NCBI GenBank assembly: GCA_051530055.1 | Contig: JBMGUZ010000036.1 | Span: 1 to 27,314, forward strand | Direction: 5' to 3' | From: Neoechinorhynchus agilis | Lineage: Eukaryota; Acanthocephala | DNA length: 27,314 nucleotides | In this document: positions 11,674 through 20,171 of the stretch, piece after piece | Layout: each line of letters starts with the position of its first letter | Position numbering within the stretch: position 1 is the stretch's first letter | The notes under the pieces: model-generated | Database searches by the model: none | What the model was told of the DNA's origin: nothing | What the model saw: the letters and a program-made list of their open reading frames with translations, nothing else | Program-made: the position numbers and the translations under genes

Positions 11674-12357
11674 TCAGTATAAGGGTCTTGGAGCCGATTG
11701 CGCCTGTTCCAGTTCTTTCTTCTTCTCCTTCTCTAGCGAATTGATGTGCCCGTTAAGAGCAGACTTAAATTTTGACTCTTCGTACGGAAACTCCGCGCTA
11801 CCATTTGTGATCTCTTTTTGTTCTGCGTATCGTGCTATGTGTACTTTTCCAGCCTTGGATTTGTTGTCCCGTTTCTCCGCGTGAACGTGCTGTTTGTACT
11901 TATCATTACCGGCAACGATTTTTTTGATATCCGTGTAATTTTTATCCGTTTTTGAATCCGGGTCCACATAATACTCCACATCTACGCATCTATCTTCGAA
12001 TAAATCTTTTCCATAATCAAAAAATTCCTGAAATCTTGACTTTTCATATTGTTTCAACTCATATTCTTTGTAGATATGCATTCCACTTACATATATTTCC
12101 ACTCCTCCAGCCTTAGATTTATTTTGATCTTTCACCAGATCAACACAATGTCCTTTATTAAAAGCGTTGATGACTTCTTGAATCTCAGTATAATTTGAAT
12201 CGGTTTCCGTGTCCGATTCCGTATAATAATGCACATCCATCTGTCCAAACAGACCACCTCTTCTCCTCTGTTCCGGCAATGTCGATTCTTGGCGTTTTTG
12301 GTTTCCACTGCTGAAACCAATTGAAATGAAAGCTGTGAAGCAGAGAAGAGCGATCAT
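11674..12357 (-). CDS. Secreted protein with two internal repeats, family unknown
   Basis: I prefer the start at 12357 (Met of MIALLCFTAF) over the further in-frame ATG at 12441, because a TATA box at 12412-12420 places transcription start downstream of that first ATG. The 227-residue product begins with a clear signal peptide (MIALLCFTAFISIGFSSG) and then has basic sites (KRQ, QRRRGG). The mature part holds two related blocks of about 80 residues: one around NYTEIQEVINAF and NKSKAGGVEIYV, the other around NYTDIKKIV and NKSKAGKVHIARY, each ending near an EKSRF or EESKF element. NYT, NKS and NGS are possible N-glycosylation sites. Both visible cysteines lie near the first block, so disulfide pairing may be intramolecular. 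The tail is Lys/Glu-rich. It is a single exon with TATA box, start, stop and AATAAA all in place. I do not recognise the family and propose no function beyond secretion. Confidence 0.85.
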   Translation of the reverse strand: MIALLCFTAFISIGFSSGNQKRQESTLPEQRRRGGLFGQMDVHYYTESDTETDSNYTEIQEVINAFNKGHCVDLVKDQNKSKAGGVEIYVSGMHIYKEYELKQYEKSRFQEFFDYGKDLFEDRCVDVEYYVDPDSKTDKNYTDIKKIVAGNDKYKQHVHAEKRDNKSKAGKVHIARYAEQKEITNGSAEFPYEESKFKSALNGHINSLEKEKKKELEQAQSAPRPLY

Positions 12358-12411
12358 TTTAAGGTTCGATGGAGAGAGAGAGAAGTTTGACTTTGGAACG
12401 ATGAATCGCCT

Positions 12412-12420
12412 CTTTTTATA
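12412..12420 (-). promoter_or_regulatory. TATA box of the secreted-protein gene
   Basis: The minus strand reads TATAAAAAG here, about 55 bp before the ATG at 12357. A start about 30 bp downstream of the box leaves a 5' UTR of roughly 30 nt. This decides the choice of the inner ATG. Confidence 0.75.
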
Positions 12421-13200
12421 CTCAAGATGTTTTGACAACAATCGATGACAAACTCAAAAATAGAATAATAATCAACAAGAATCTTTTGGAAAACAAGTAA
12501 TCACTTACCTCGACTAATAAGCGTCTACGAACAATTTTCTCGTTCAATTTAAACTCGTTTTTGTGCTTTAACGTCGATTTTTTGTTGGTTTTCCGAATGC
12601 TTAAACTCGACATTTTCAATCTGATATTTTTATAATATGAAAATAAACTCTTCCACGGGCTATTTTATCAGTTTTTGTTTGGGTACTTCAATCTTCTTCC
12701 ACGATGTGACATTGGTCGTAAAAATTGCAATACAAATTTCGTGGAAGCACCTTTCAACCGTCCAGGATATAAATAGTCTCTCGTCGATAGATGATTCCAG
12801 CGAATCCTAGACCACAAACTGAAACGAACTTTCCATATACTTCAATGTTGCTACTTTAACGCACAAACTTCACATCTTCCTTTCGACTTTGTAGATCGCT
12901 GAGCTTAAGTCTTAAGACGACCAAAGCTTGAGAATAAAGATTTTTCTTTCAACAGCCCGCTCAAGTGTCCATTTTCGAAATTATAAAACTTGAAATTAAA
13001 ATTCTTAAAAAATTCGGTACATCAGTCGTATTTAGCGCGGTTGTTGGTTTTGATTTGGGTCAAAATTTGGCTAGAATTTTACAGCCGGATACCCGTCCTG
13101 GTGCCAACAAAAAAAACCGTGCGCTATTTTTTTTTGTTTAAATTTTGCGCTCTGATAAAATCAAAGAAACAGCCTAGTAAGCAGCCGATATCTTCTCTGA
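12421..13200. other. Spacer with an isolated TATA-like motif
   Basis: No supported gene is present. TATAAATAG at about 12770 on the plus strand is a strong TATA-type word facing away from the secreted-protein gene, but the first ATG after it (about 12791) opens only a six-codon frame. The small frames at 12422-12619 (-) and 12990-13208 (+) look like chance frames in AT-rich DNA. This may be a dead or divergent promoter. Confidence 0.35.
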
Positions 13201-15803
13201 AAGGTTAGTATATTGGAAGATATGGCCACTACACTTTCCGGTTCAAGTTTTCCTCTGGTTTCGGACGTAGTTATTTCCCCCATGTGAAGTTAGGAATGAT
13301 TGTGTCCCAGTTTCGAACATTATTAAACGTCCAACCAAGAAGGATGATTTTGTTGTGAAGATCTCAAAGGAAGCTTTGGGTACCAGATCACCTGCTGAGC
13401 TTACACGAACCTATTTTTCACGTTATTTGGTCCCTGGCGGCAAAGCGTCTCTTGGGCATTTCAACATCAAGAGGTTATTCGCTGCCAAATTTCATATTAT
13501 CTTCTGCTTTTTCGATGCGGAAGGGAGGGACTTATTTTTCAAAATGTTGACGGGCTTGGATATTACGTTTGTTGATCTTTCAAGAAGGGTGACCATTAGA
13601 ATGTTTAATCCGCCTCAAGAACTGGTTGCAGAAGGTTTTCGCTTGGTGGAGAAGGAATTAGGTGTGAAACCGATAAAATACCTATTCAGTCAAAATTCGG
13701 TTTCAGCATATTCACTTCTTTGTTCTGCCCCGGTGGAGACTGCAGACATATTGGTTTCCTCAGGTCGTGTCACACTGGGTGACCTTCTCCAGGTAGTTAA
13801 TTTACGACTTCAACCTGACTGCCAAAAATGCTCTGTATGGGGACATACGGAATCAGTCTGCAAGTCTTCGCCGAGATGCATCTTTTGCGCTGGCTCCCAC
13901 CATAAAAAGGACCGTAAGGCACAGGATAATCCTCTCTGCGCAAATTGTGGAAAGAGACATCCACCAGCCTTTGCTAGGAAGTGCAAGTCTCACACAATCC
14001 TTCATGGATACAGAGAATAGTAAGGGATGGGCTACTTACAATCCTCATCCAGTTCACAGTGCTGACAACACTAAACAATCTGTTCGTAAGAAAGTGAAGC
14101 CTTGTACCTTGGAGGACATTTCACTTTTCCCTACTGACTCTATTACTATATCCCACTCCTCATCCCAAAGGAGTTTAAACTTTGAAAACGAATTCTCTTA
14201 AAATCCATGCTTGCGTGGATTGTTGAGGGACTGACAAATCCGGATTTTGCTTCTCATGCAAATGGACTATCCTTACAAGAAAATACCTCATTTAATAAAA
14301 TTAGGGAAATGATTAATTTCTCTTCTACGAAAAGACAAATCTCACCATACTCTAGAGAATTGGACGAATCAAATCCAAAACGTAACAGATCTTAATATAA
14401 CGGCAGAGCCTCTATGGACCCCTGACTCAAATTTTTCTTTTATAACACATAATGCCTTTGGAGCATATAGGTTCTCTTTTTTCAAGAAACTGGTCCATTT
14501 TTACATCCAATAACTATAAGTGCTTTCTCTTATCTCCACGTTTTACTAATCCCTCATCCAGTATAGGATTTACCGGCGGACTTCAACTTTTTATTCTGGA
14601 TAAGTATGCCCTCAAGCTGCTCTTTCAGGAGAAGAACGAGATCTTTGCGATACAGATCGTGTCTATTAAAAACCCTCTATACGGTTCCTTCTCACCCTCT
14701 AATCCCCTTTTAACGATATGCAATCTCTATATTCAACCCAAGAAAGTTAACTCTTTTACCAAAATGTATATTAACTTCTTATTATTTTGGGATCCCGACT
14801 TTATAGTTTTTTTCTCAGGCCTCAGACCGTTCTTTAAATCTCAAGACTTTTTATTACCTAAATTTCCATCTTTTCATAACTTTAGTTCAATCAGGCACTC
14901 CTTTTTGGATGGTGCAATTCTTAAAAAGAAATTTCTTTTATCCCTCTCATCAATTACAGGTCCAGTATCTCCTGGGACATGGTTTTATTTTATTTCAATC
15001 CAACGGACTCTCACTTAGAGATTTTATTATTTTAAATGACATATCCATACGAAATTTTAATAATGAACTTAGTTCCTTGCTCTCTAAAAGGAACTTGATT
15101 TCTTTTAGCATCTTTAACGACCTCATTTTACTTTCTGTAAAGAAACATCTTATCACTCAATCTTACATTAAGCGTCCTCCTCTATGTAGGACTGCAAATA
15201 TTTTTTGATAAAAAAGAAATCATTGCTAATCTTTTTAATAACAAAACTCTTCATGATTTCTTCATGAAGAAATTTTACACTGAAAAATTCTTCTTTCAGA
15301 TTGAACAGGAGAAGAAAACCCTAGTGAATCTCAAACTTTTTGGCAAAGGTTTTTTGTCGACCATTTTAAACAAAAAACCATCCTGTTGGAGAGCAAAGCT
15401 GCCAATTGGATTGGTTCAATTTCTTATCCCAAGGTGATTGAGGAAATTTTAAATGCGCATACATTCTCGGCTTACGTAAGCCCCTCCTCTTCCCATTTTT
15501 AATAAAAAATTATTCTCTTGGAACTTAGACATTAATTTCCTATTGGAATCGTGCAGATCTCACGGTTCCGTGTCTAATAACTCAATGAGCTGCTCCCCGA
15601 AAATCATCGCTGCTATTAGCGATGAGATTAAATTTTTATTCTTTTCAAAATTAAAATTTACAAAACTAGATTTTGATGATCTTCTTCATATTAATATAGT
15701 GAAGAAAGTCTTTTTACGAAAAACCAAGGGAATTATTTCAAAACCGGCTCATATTCGAGTAATTTCAATTCAGAATCCTATAATCTCTTGCATAGAAAGA
15801 TAA
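13200..15803 (+). mobile_element. Decayed Jockey/CR1-superfamily LINE, 3' half missing
   Basis: ORF1 may begin at 13222 (MATTLSGSSF) and is readable from about 13322 to 14020. It ends in a zinc-knuckle region: CQKCSVWGHTESVC, CIFCAGSHH, then CANCGKRH, typical of the nucleic-acid-binding ORF1 of Jockey-like LINEs. The ORF2 remains follow. An APE-type endonuclease-like stretch lies at about 14560-14800 (GGLQLFI, then ICNLYIQP). A linker with FWQRF lies near 15330. The first part of an RT domain ends around 15803 near an RVISIQNP stretch that resembles the RPIS motif. At least three reading-frame changes and internal stops separate these pieces. The RT palm with its catalytic aspartates is absent, so the element has lost its 3' part. 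This is unusual, since LINEs are normally truncated at the 5' end. Confidence 0.72.
13322..14020 (+). pseudogene. LINE ORF1-like gag protein with zinc knuckles
   Basis: This is the best-preserved part of the LINE at 13200-15803. The open frame reads IKRPTKKDDFVVKI at its start and has no in-frame ATG near the 5' end; the upstream ATG at 13222 is in another frame, which implies at least one frameshift. The C-terminal quarter has Cys/His clusters of the CCHC type: CQKC-x3-GH-x4-C, CIFC, and CANC-x3-HPP. In Jockey-like elements this protein packages the element RNA. The frame ends in GYRE just after the last knuckle. Confidence 0.65.
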
Positions 15804-15823
15804 AATGCGATGTTGAAGCAAGC

Positions 15824-15930
15824 ACCTCGCACCTTCCTGTACCTACGCTCCTTAGTTCCTACCCGAATAGGAATCCTTCCGACCAGATATTACCTCCCGA
15901 ACGCACATCCCTCGGCCGCATATATCCATA
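15824..15930. repeat. Second, shorter copy of the dispersed repeat at 10131-10430
   Basis: CTCGCACC, CCTGTACCTACGCTCCTT, CCGAATAGGAATCC and GACCAGATATTACCTCC all recur here, but the segment between the first two blocks and the rest is deleted compared with 10131-10430. It starts 20 bp after the LINE remains end, so it may mark the element that replaced the LINE 3' half. Confidence 0.6.
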
Positions 15931-16030
15931 TTTACAGATCTTTTCTTTTTTGAACAATTATTAACTTGAGTGCTTATGGGGTTATTCTGAACAATAAACG
16001 TGTTATTAATGTAATGTACATTGATTTAGG

Positions 16031-16077
16031 TTTTTATAGCGAATTATAATAATTGATTTATTTGATAATTTTCGGCC
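16031..16077. repeat. Left arm of inverted repeat flanking the RTE-like LINE
   Basis: TTTTTATAGCGAATTATAAT at 16031 and on to TTTTCGGCC at 16077 match the reverse complement of 17358-17402, apart from a 4-bp gap and single changes. Read on the minus strand it ends in GGCCGAAAATTATC, the GAAA half of a hammerhead-like motif related to the one at 23667-23866. Confidence 0.8.
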
Positions 16078-16099
16078 TTTGCGTAGGCCAACGCAAAGG
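16076..16099. repeat. Perfect 9-bp hairpin (CCTTTGCGT / ACGCAAAGG)
   Basis: CCTTTGCGT is followed by a six-base spacer (AGGCCA) and ACGCAAAGG, its exact reverse complement. It overlaps the inner end of the inverted-repeat arm and lies immediately before the RTE-like coding sequence. Confidence 0.7.
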
Positions 16100-16112
16100 A
16101 GATGTTCTGCAG

Positions 16113-17260
16113 TGTAGGAGCTACCGCGGCATGAAACTCATGTCTCACACAATGAAACTGTGGTAACGAATGATCGATTACAGGATTAGCGAGGAGATCC
16201 GAATCAGCGAGGACCAACGAGGATTCATGAGCGGCAGAAGCACAATCGACGCAATATTCGTGCTAAGGCAGCTGTATGAGAGGTAGTGTGTTTGTCGATT
16301 TGGATGGGGCGTGCGACACGGTCCCTCGGGATCTAGTGATCCAGTGTGGGCATGGCTCAGTAAAAGGAATTGTCCCGAACACTATGTCGCGGCGATCCAA
16401 GCGATGTATCGAGAGTACTACACCTGCGTGCGATGCCACAGCGGAACCACCGACTATTTCCGAGTCTCCGTGGTTCGGCAACAGGGTTCGGTCCTGAGCC
16501 CATTCTTGTTCACGATCGTGATGGACGTCCTAGGAAATGCGGAAAGAGAAATGAACCCGCCATGGACGACACTATTCGCGGACGATTTGGTGCTTACAGC
16601 TAGGGACGTGGACACGCTCAAGAATTTGCTGTAGAATTGGCGACAGCGATTAGGAAGCAACGGATTGAGAGTGAGCAGGCGCACAACGAAATAAATGGGG
16701 TCGTGTAACCTCGATATGCAAGGAACTTAGATCAAAAAGATCTTCAAATATTTGGGCAGCATGTTGAACATGCAATGTGAGCTCGAACCAGAGATCGGAC
16801 AAAGAGTTCACTGCAGGTGGAACAACTGGAGGAAGACAATAGGCATCCTTTGCGATAAGCTTCTCCCGAAATGGCGGGTGTACAAGGCAGTAGTGAGACC
16901 CGCAATGCTTTACGTAGCAGAGACGTGGGCTACGAAGAAGGAAAACGATCAACGATTAGCCGTCAACGAAATGCGGATGCTGAGATGGTCCGCAGGATTG
17001 ACACGCAAGCATCGAGTGCCCAATGAGGAGGTGCGAAAACTGTTTAATGCCGAGCCGATCGAGGAGGCAATCGCAAAGAGGCGGATGCGATGGTACCTGC
17101 AGGTGACACAAGCAAATGAAGACGCCTGGGTTAAGAGCGCATGGAGAATCGAACTCGAGGGGAAACGAAAAGAGGGAGGCCCAAGAAGAGGTGGGAGGAC
17201 AGTGTGAACGGAGATTTCAAGACGCTGGGAAAGGAGAACAAAGACGAAAGCTGACAATGC
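16113..17260 (+). mobile_element. 5'-truncated RTE-like LINE (RT and C-terminal domain)
   Basis: The readable protein starts at YRGMKLMSHTMKLW, close to the beginning of the RT domain of RTE-type elements, and continues with EDQRGFMSGRSTIDAIF, FVDLDGACDTVPRDL, RQQGSVLSPFLFTIVMD and the catalytic FADDLVLT (near 16575-16600). After a stop near 16634 and a frameshift, a second frame (16752-17207) gives the thumb and C-terminal region: FKYLGSMLN, then WRKTIGILCDKLLP, VVRPAMLYVAETWA, RMLRWSAGLTRKH and RRMRWY, all usual in this family. The endonuclease is missing, as expected of 5' truncation. Another frame change lies near 16290. The catalytic aspartates are still present, so decay is moderate. 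Inverted repeats flank it at 16031-16077 and 17358-17402. Confidence 0.85.
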
Positions 17261-17289
17261 TGAAAAGAACGACCTCTCAAGTGAGAGAA

Positions 17290-17402
17290 AAGTTTAAAGA
17301 AATGTTGTTGCATAGGCCTTCTTCGTCAGTCTATTGTTTGTTAGTAATCGACGCTATGGGCCGAAAATTATCAAATCAATTATTATAATTCGCTTTAAAA
17401 AA
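17290..17402. repeat. Right arm of inverted repeat, with hammerhead-like half motif
   Basis: 17358-17402 is the near-exact inverted copy of 16031-16077. Just inside it, the minus strand of 17305-17340 reads CTGACGAAGAAGGCC, a CUGANGA-type word followed by the start of a stem. The plus strand of the arm reads GGCCGAAAATTATC. The two halves are on opposite strands, so no whole ribozyme is present here. It looks like a rearranged copy of a Penelope-type terminal repeat. Confidence 0.55.
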
Positions 17403-17689
17403 GTTAAAATGATGAACATCTTTACAACTTATATCTAGTTCAAAGTCCGCCTCATTCGCCGGTTAACAGCGTGGCGAATAAACGCGTGCGCGATCCCATT
17501 TGGATTCATTTTGCGTCATAATGGTCGCATTGTTGTTAAAAATGGCCAAGTATCGCAGAACTGGCATCGGTGCCTCTGCTCAGAGCGAATATTTGCGTTT
17601 TTTTGTTCTTTTTTTTTCCAAATTGTTTGTTTGGCCTAAGTAGGATTTACTACATTCGGTGCTGCGAATTTTGTAACTTCAGCGACTTA

Positions 17690-17990
17690 ATCCTCCCAAT
17701 TTTATACTTAATTGGTACCATATCCGTCGGCATACTAATCTTCCTGTATAAACAATGGTTGCAAACTCCACTCCTATTACATTCTGATTCTCCGATTCAT
17801 CGCTGGCCATTGAATGTTGCTGTGCTTTGAGAATTCAACATGCTTGAGAACGTCTCTGTGGATTTGTCAGCTAAGATAAATGTATCATCCATGTATCTCT
17901 GTGCCAGAATTCGACACACGCACACGATGGTGGGTTGCAATCCGTAGTTCTTGGGTTCGAAATTGAAATTCGTGTTGCCTAACGGCGGAG
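17690..17990 (-). mobile_element. Penelope-like element RT fragment (palm motif)
   Basis: On the minus strand 17898-17872 reads RYMDDTFIL, the catalytic motif of Penelope-like reverse transcriptases (usually RYVDDTF). The stretch ADKSTETFSSMLNS follows before a stop. Further on, near 17750, LYRKISMPTD in another frame resembles the conserved YRKPTxTD stretch that follows the palm. Upstream of the motif the sequence is poorly conserved. It is a short, frameshifted remnant on the opposite strand to the kinase gene and ends about 220 bp before it. It could belong to the same family as the N-terminal RT piece at 23878-24509, but the two do not overlap in protein. Confidence 0.55.
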
Positions 17991-18206
17991 ATTCGCAACA
18001 CAGAAGAAACAGTCACGCAAATTCTGGAAATGGTAAGATCGTTTTTGGTTTGTTTCATTTTCGCACTACTCCAGTTGCTGCCGCTCATATCAAACTTACG
18101 TGTCGTTCATCTTTTCTCGCCACTATAAGGCGCAAAATAGTCACGATTATGTGAGTGTGAGTTATATTTGCACTCACTGTTGTAGACTCTTCGTCAACTA
18201 CAGAAA
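17991..18206. other. 5' flank of the UMP-CMP kinase gene
   Basis: The sequence TCAACTACAG ends 3 nt before the kinase ATG and could be a splice acceptor joining an upstream exon or leader. A second pyrimidine-AG (CTGTTGTAG) lies 18 bp before it. No TATA box is obvious. The frames here have no recognisable product. Confidence 0.35.
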
Positions 18207-18836
18207 ATGTCGGTTGCGATGCAAGATCCTCCATTTGTGGTGTTCGTTCTCGGTCGTCCAGGTGCCGGAAAAGGGACTCAATGTGCTTTAATTTCTAAAC
18301 ATTTTAACTATATCCATCTATCGGCTGGAGACCTTCTTCGAAAGGAACGCGCCGAGCCCGGTTCGGAGCATGGAGAATTGATAGAATCGTACATTACGAA
18401 CGGACTTATAGTTCCAGTCGAAATAACGTGTTCATTGATTGAACGAGCGATGAGAGACAGCGGAAAAGATAGATTCGTGATTGATGGATTCCCTCGGAAT
18501 CAAGATAACTTCTGAATCGGGATCGTCGAAAGGGGCCTCGGCGATTCTGATCTTGTAGACGGTTGGCGAAAGCAATTAAGCAACAAAGCCAACGTTAAAT
18601 TCGTCTTGTTTTTTGATGTTTCCGAAGAAACAGGAGTTCAGAGGTGCATTGAACGGGGATGTTCTTCTAATAGAACGGACGACAACAAACAAAGTCTTCT
18701 AAAGCGACTGAGGACTTATAATGAGCAAACAATGCCTATTGTAAAGCATTACCAAGCTCAGAATCTTGTGCGTTTCGTAGACGCCAATAGATCTGTCGAA
18801 GAAATTTTCAACGACGTTAAAAAATTAAATTGGTAA
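18207..18836 (+). CDS. CMPK1: UMP-CMP kinase, interrupted by a 45-nt insert
   Basis: The product transfers phosphate from ATP to UMP or CMP in the cytosol, for nucleotide supply. The N-terminal part has the P-loop [10 protein letters not shown] (residues 16-25; the second position is usually G), [25 protein letters not shown] and DGFPRNQDN. The second part continues DGWRKQL, FVLFFDV, the [18 protein letters not shown] and [14 protein letters not shown] to the stop at 18836. Between them, after Phe (18510-18512), are 45 extra nucleotides that begin with an in-frame TGA. Removing exactly 45 nt restores the usual spacing (NQDN-x2-GW) and gives 194 residues, the normal family length. No GT donor can remove the TGA without cutting conserved codons. 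A GA-AG intron (18514-18558) would. Both halves are otherwise intact, which argues against an old pseudogene, but a young insertion cannot be excluded. Confidence 0.85.
18514..18558 (+). other. Candidate 45-nt GA-AG mini-intron in the kinase gene
   Basis: The segment starts GAATCGGGATCG and ends CTGATCTTGTAG. Its 3' end has a branch-point-like CTGAT and a TTGTAG acceptor. Its removal gives the codon TAC at the junction and keeps frame. The donor is GA rather than GT. It would have to be spliced for the kinase to be full length. Confidence 0.4.
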
Positions 18837-19054
18837 TGTGAAAGCAAGCGATATTATTTGCTAAGAGGGAAGAATCGGGAAATTCAAATTAACAGCCTTT
18901 CCTTTTGAACAATCCTGCCAGTCTGTTCGTTATCTCTTAGAACATTCTAATGGTCCTTCTGTAGCCAGAAAAACAAATCACGATTATTGCGTGTATTATT
19001 ACGTTTGGTTTTCGTACCGTGAGTTTTTCGTTTTCTGACACGTTTACGTTCGCC
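18837..19054. other. 3' flank of the kinase gene
   Basis: AT-rich DNA between the kinase stop and the inverted satellite. I see no AATAAA on the plus strand and no gene. Confidence 0.35.
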
Positions 19055-20147
19055 ACCAACTTTTTAACTCCATAAATCACCGAAATTTCAATTTGAAACT
19101 CTTCAAAACATTCTGAAGTTTATGCTCGGTATCAATTTGCTTGAATGTTTAAATTTTTTGTTGGTTTGTTTTTCTTAAAACGGTAAAATTTCCCTTTCTC
19201 TTGCACAAAATTTTCGGTAGTAATTGTTCATCTCCTCCACAGGCAGCAATCCACAACATCGAATTTCCCACGAACTTTTTAACTCCATAAATCACCGAAA
19301 TTTCAATTTGAAACTCTTCAAAACATTCTGAGGTTTATGCTCGGTATCAATCGGCTTGAATGTTTAAATCATTTGTTGGTTTGTTTTTCTTAAAACGGTA
19401 AAAGTTCCCTTTCTCTTGCACAAAATTTTCGGTAGTAATTGTTTATCTCCTCCACAGGCAGCAATCCACAACATCGAATTTCCCACGAACTTTTTAACTC
19501 CATAAATCACCGAAATTTCAATTTGAAACTCTTCAAAACATTCTGAGGTTTATGCTCAGTATCAATTTGCTTGCATGTTTAAATTTTTTGTTGGTTTGTT
19601 TTTCTTAAAAACGGTAAAAAAAAGTTTCCCTTTCTCTTGCATAAAATTTTCGGTAGTAATTGTTCATCTCCTTCACAGGCATCAATCCACAACATCGAAT
19701 TTCCCACCAACTTTTTAACTCCCTAAATCACCGAAATTTCAATTTGAAACTCTTCAAAAACATTCTGAAGTTTATGCTCGGTATCAATTTGCTTGAATGT
19801 TTAAATTTTTTGTTGGTTTGTTTTTCTTAAAACGGTAAAAGTTCCCTTTCTCTTGCACAAAATTTTCGGTAGCAATTGTTCATCTCCTTCACAGGCCGCA
19901 ATCCACAACATCGAATTTCCCACGAACTTTTTAACTCCCTAAATCACCGAAATTTCAATTTGAAACTCTTCAAAACATTCTGAAGTTTATGTTCGGTATC
20001 AATTTTCTTGAATGTTTTGATTTTTGTTCCCAAAGTTTTGTTTGGCGATTCTTTATATCCTTCAAAGGCAACAATCAAGAGAATCGAATTCGCCACTAAC
20101 TGTTTAAATCACTGAAATTTCAATTTAAATCCTTCCAAACATTCTGA
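19055..20147 (-). repeat. Inverted satellite block, about five 215-bp monomers
   Basis: The sequence AACTTTTTAACTCCATAAAT and what follows is the reverse complement of the 1-7130 monomer, with starts near 19057, 19271, 19488, 19705 and 19921. The last monomer is strongly diverged, with a short deletion and many substitutions, and the recognisable satellite ends at about 20147, only 25 bp before the Argonaute ATG. Each unit on the plus strand contains a pyrimidine-rich tract ending in CACAG (such as CTCCTCCACAG), which resembles a 3' splice site. Confidence 0.95.
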
Positions 20148-20171
20148 TCTTAGCTACCTTTTTTTGAAGAT

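Noticed and set aside
12422-12619. Small minus-strand frame with a hydrophobic C-terminal segment
   Set aside because: It ends beside the TATA box of the secreted-protein gene, has no homology I can see, and is typical of AT-rich spacer DNA.
12767-12810. TATAAATAG as promoter of a plus-strand gene
   Set aside because: The first ATG downstream gives six codons and no later frame is convincing, so there is no gene to attach it to.
17940-17985. tRNA-like box (GGTTCGAAATT)
   Set aside because: No matching A box, acceptor stem or anticodon arm is found; the segment lies within the Penelope RT remnant.
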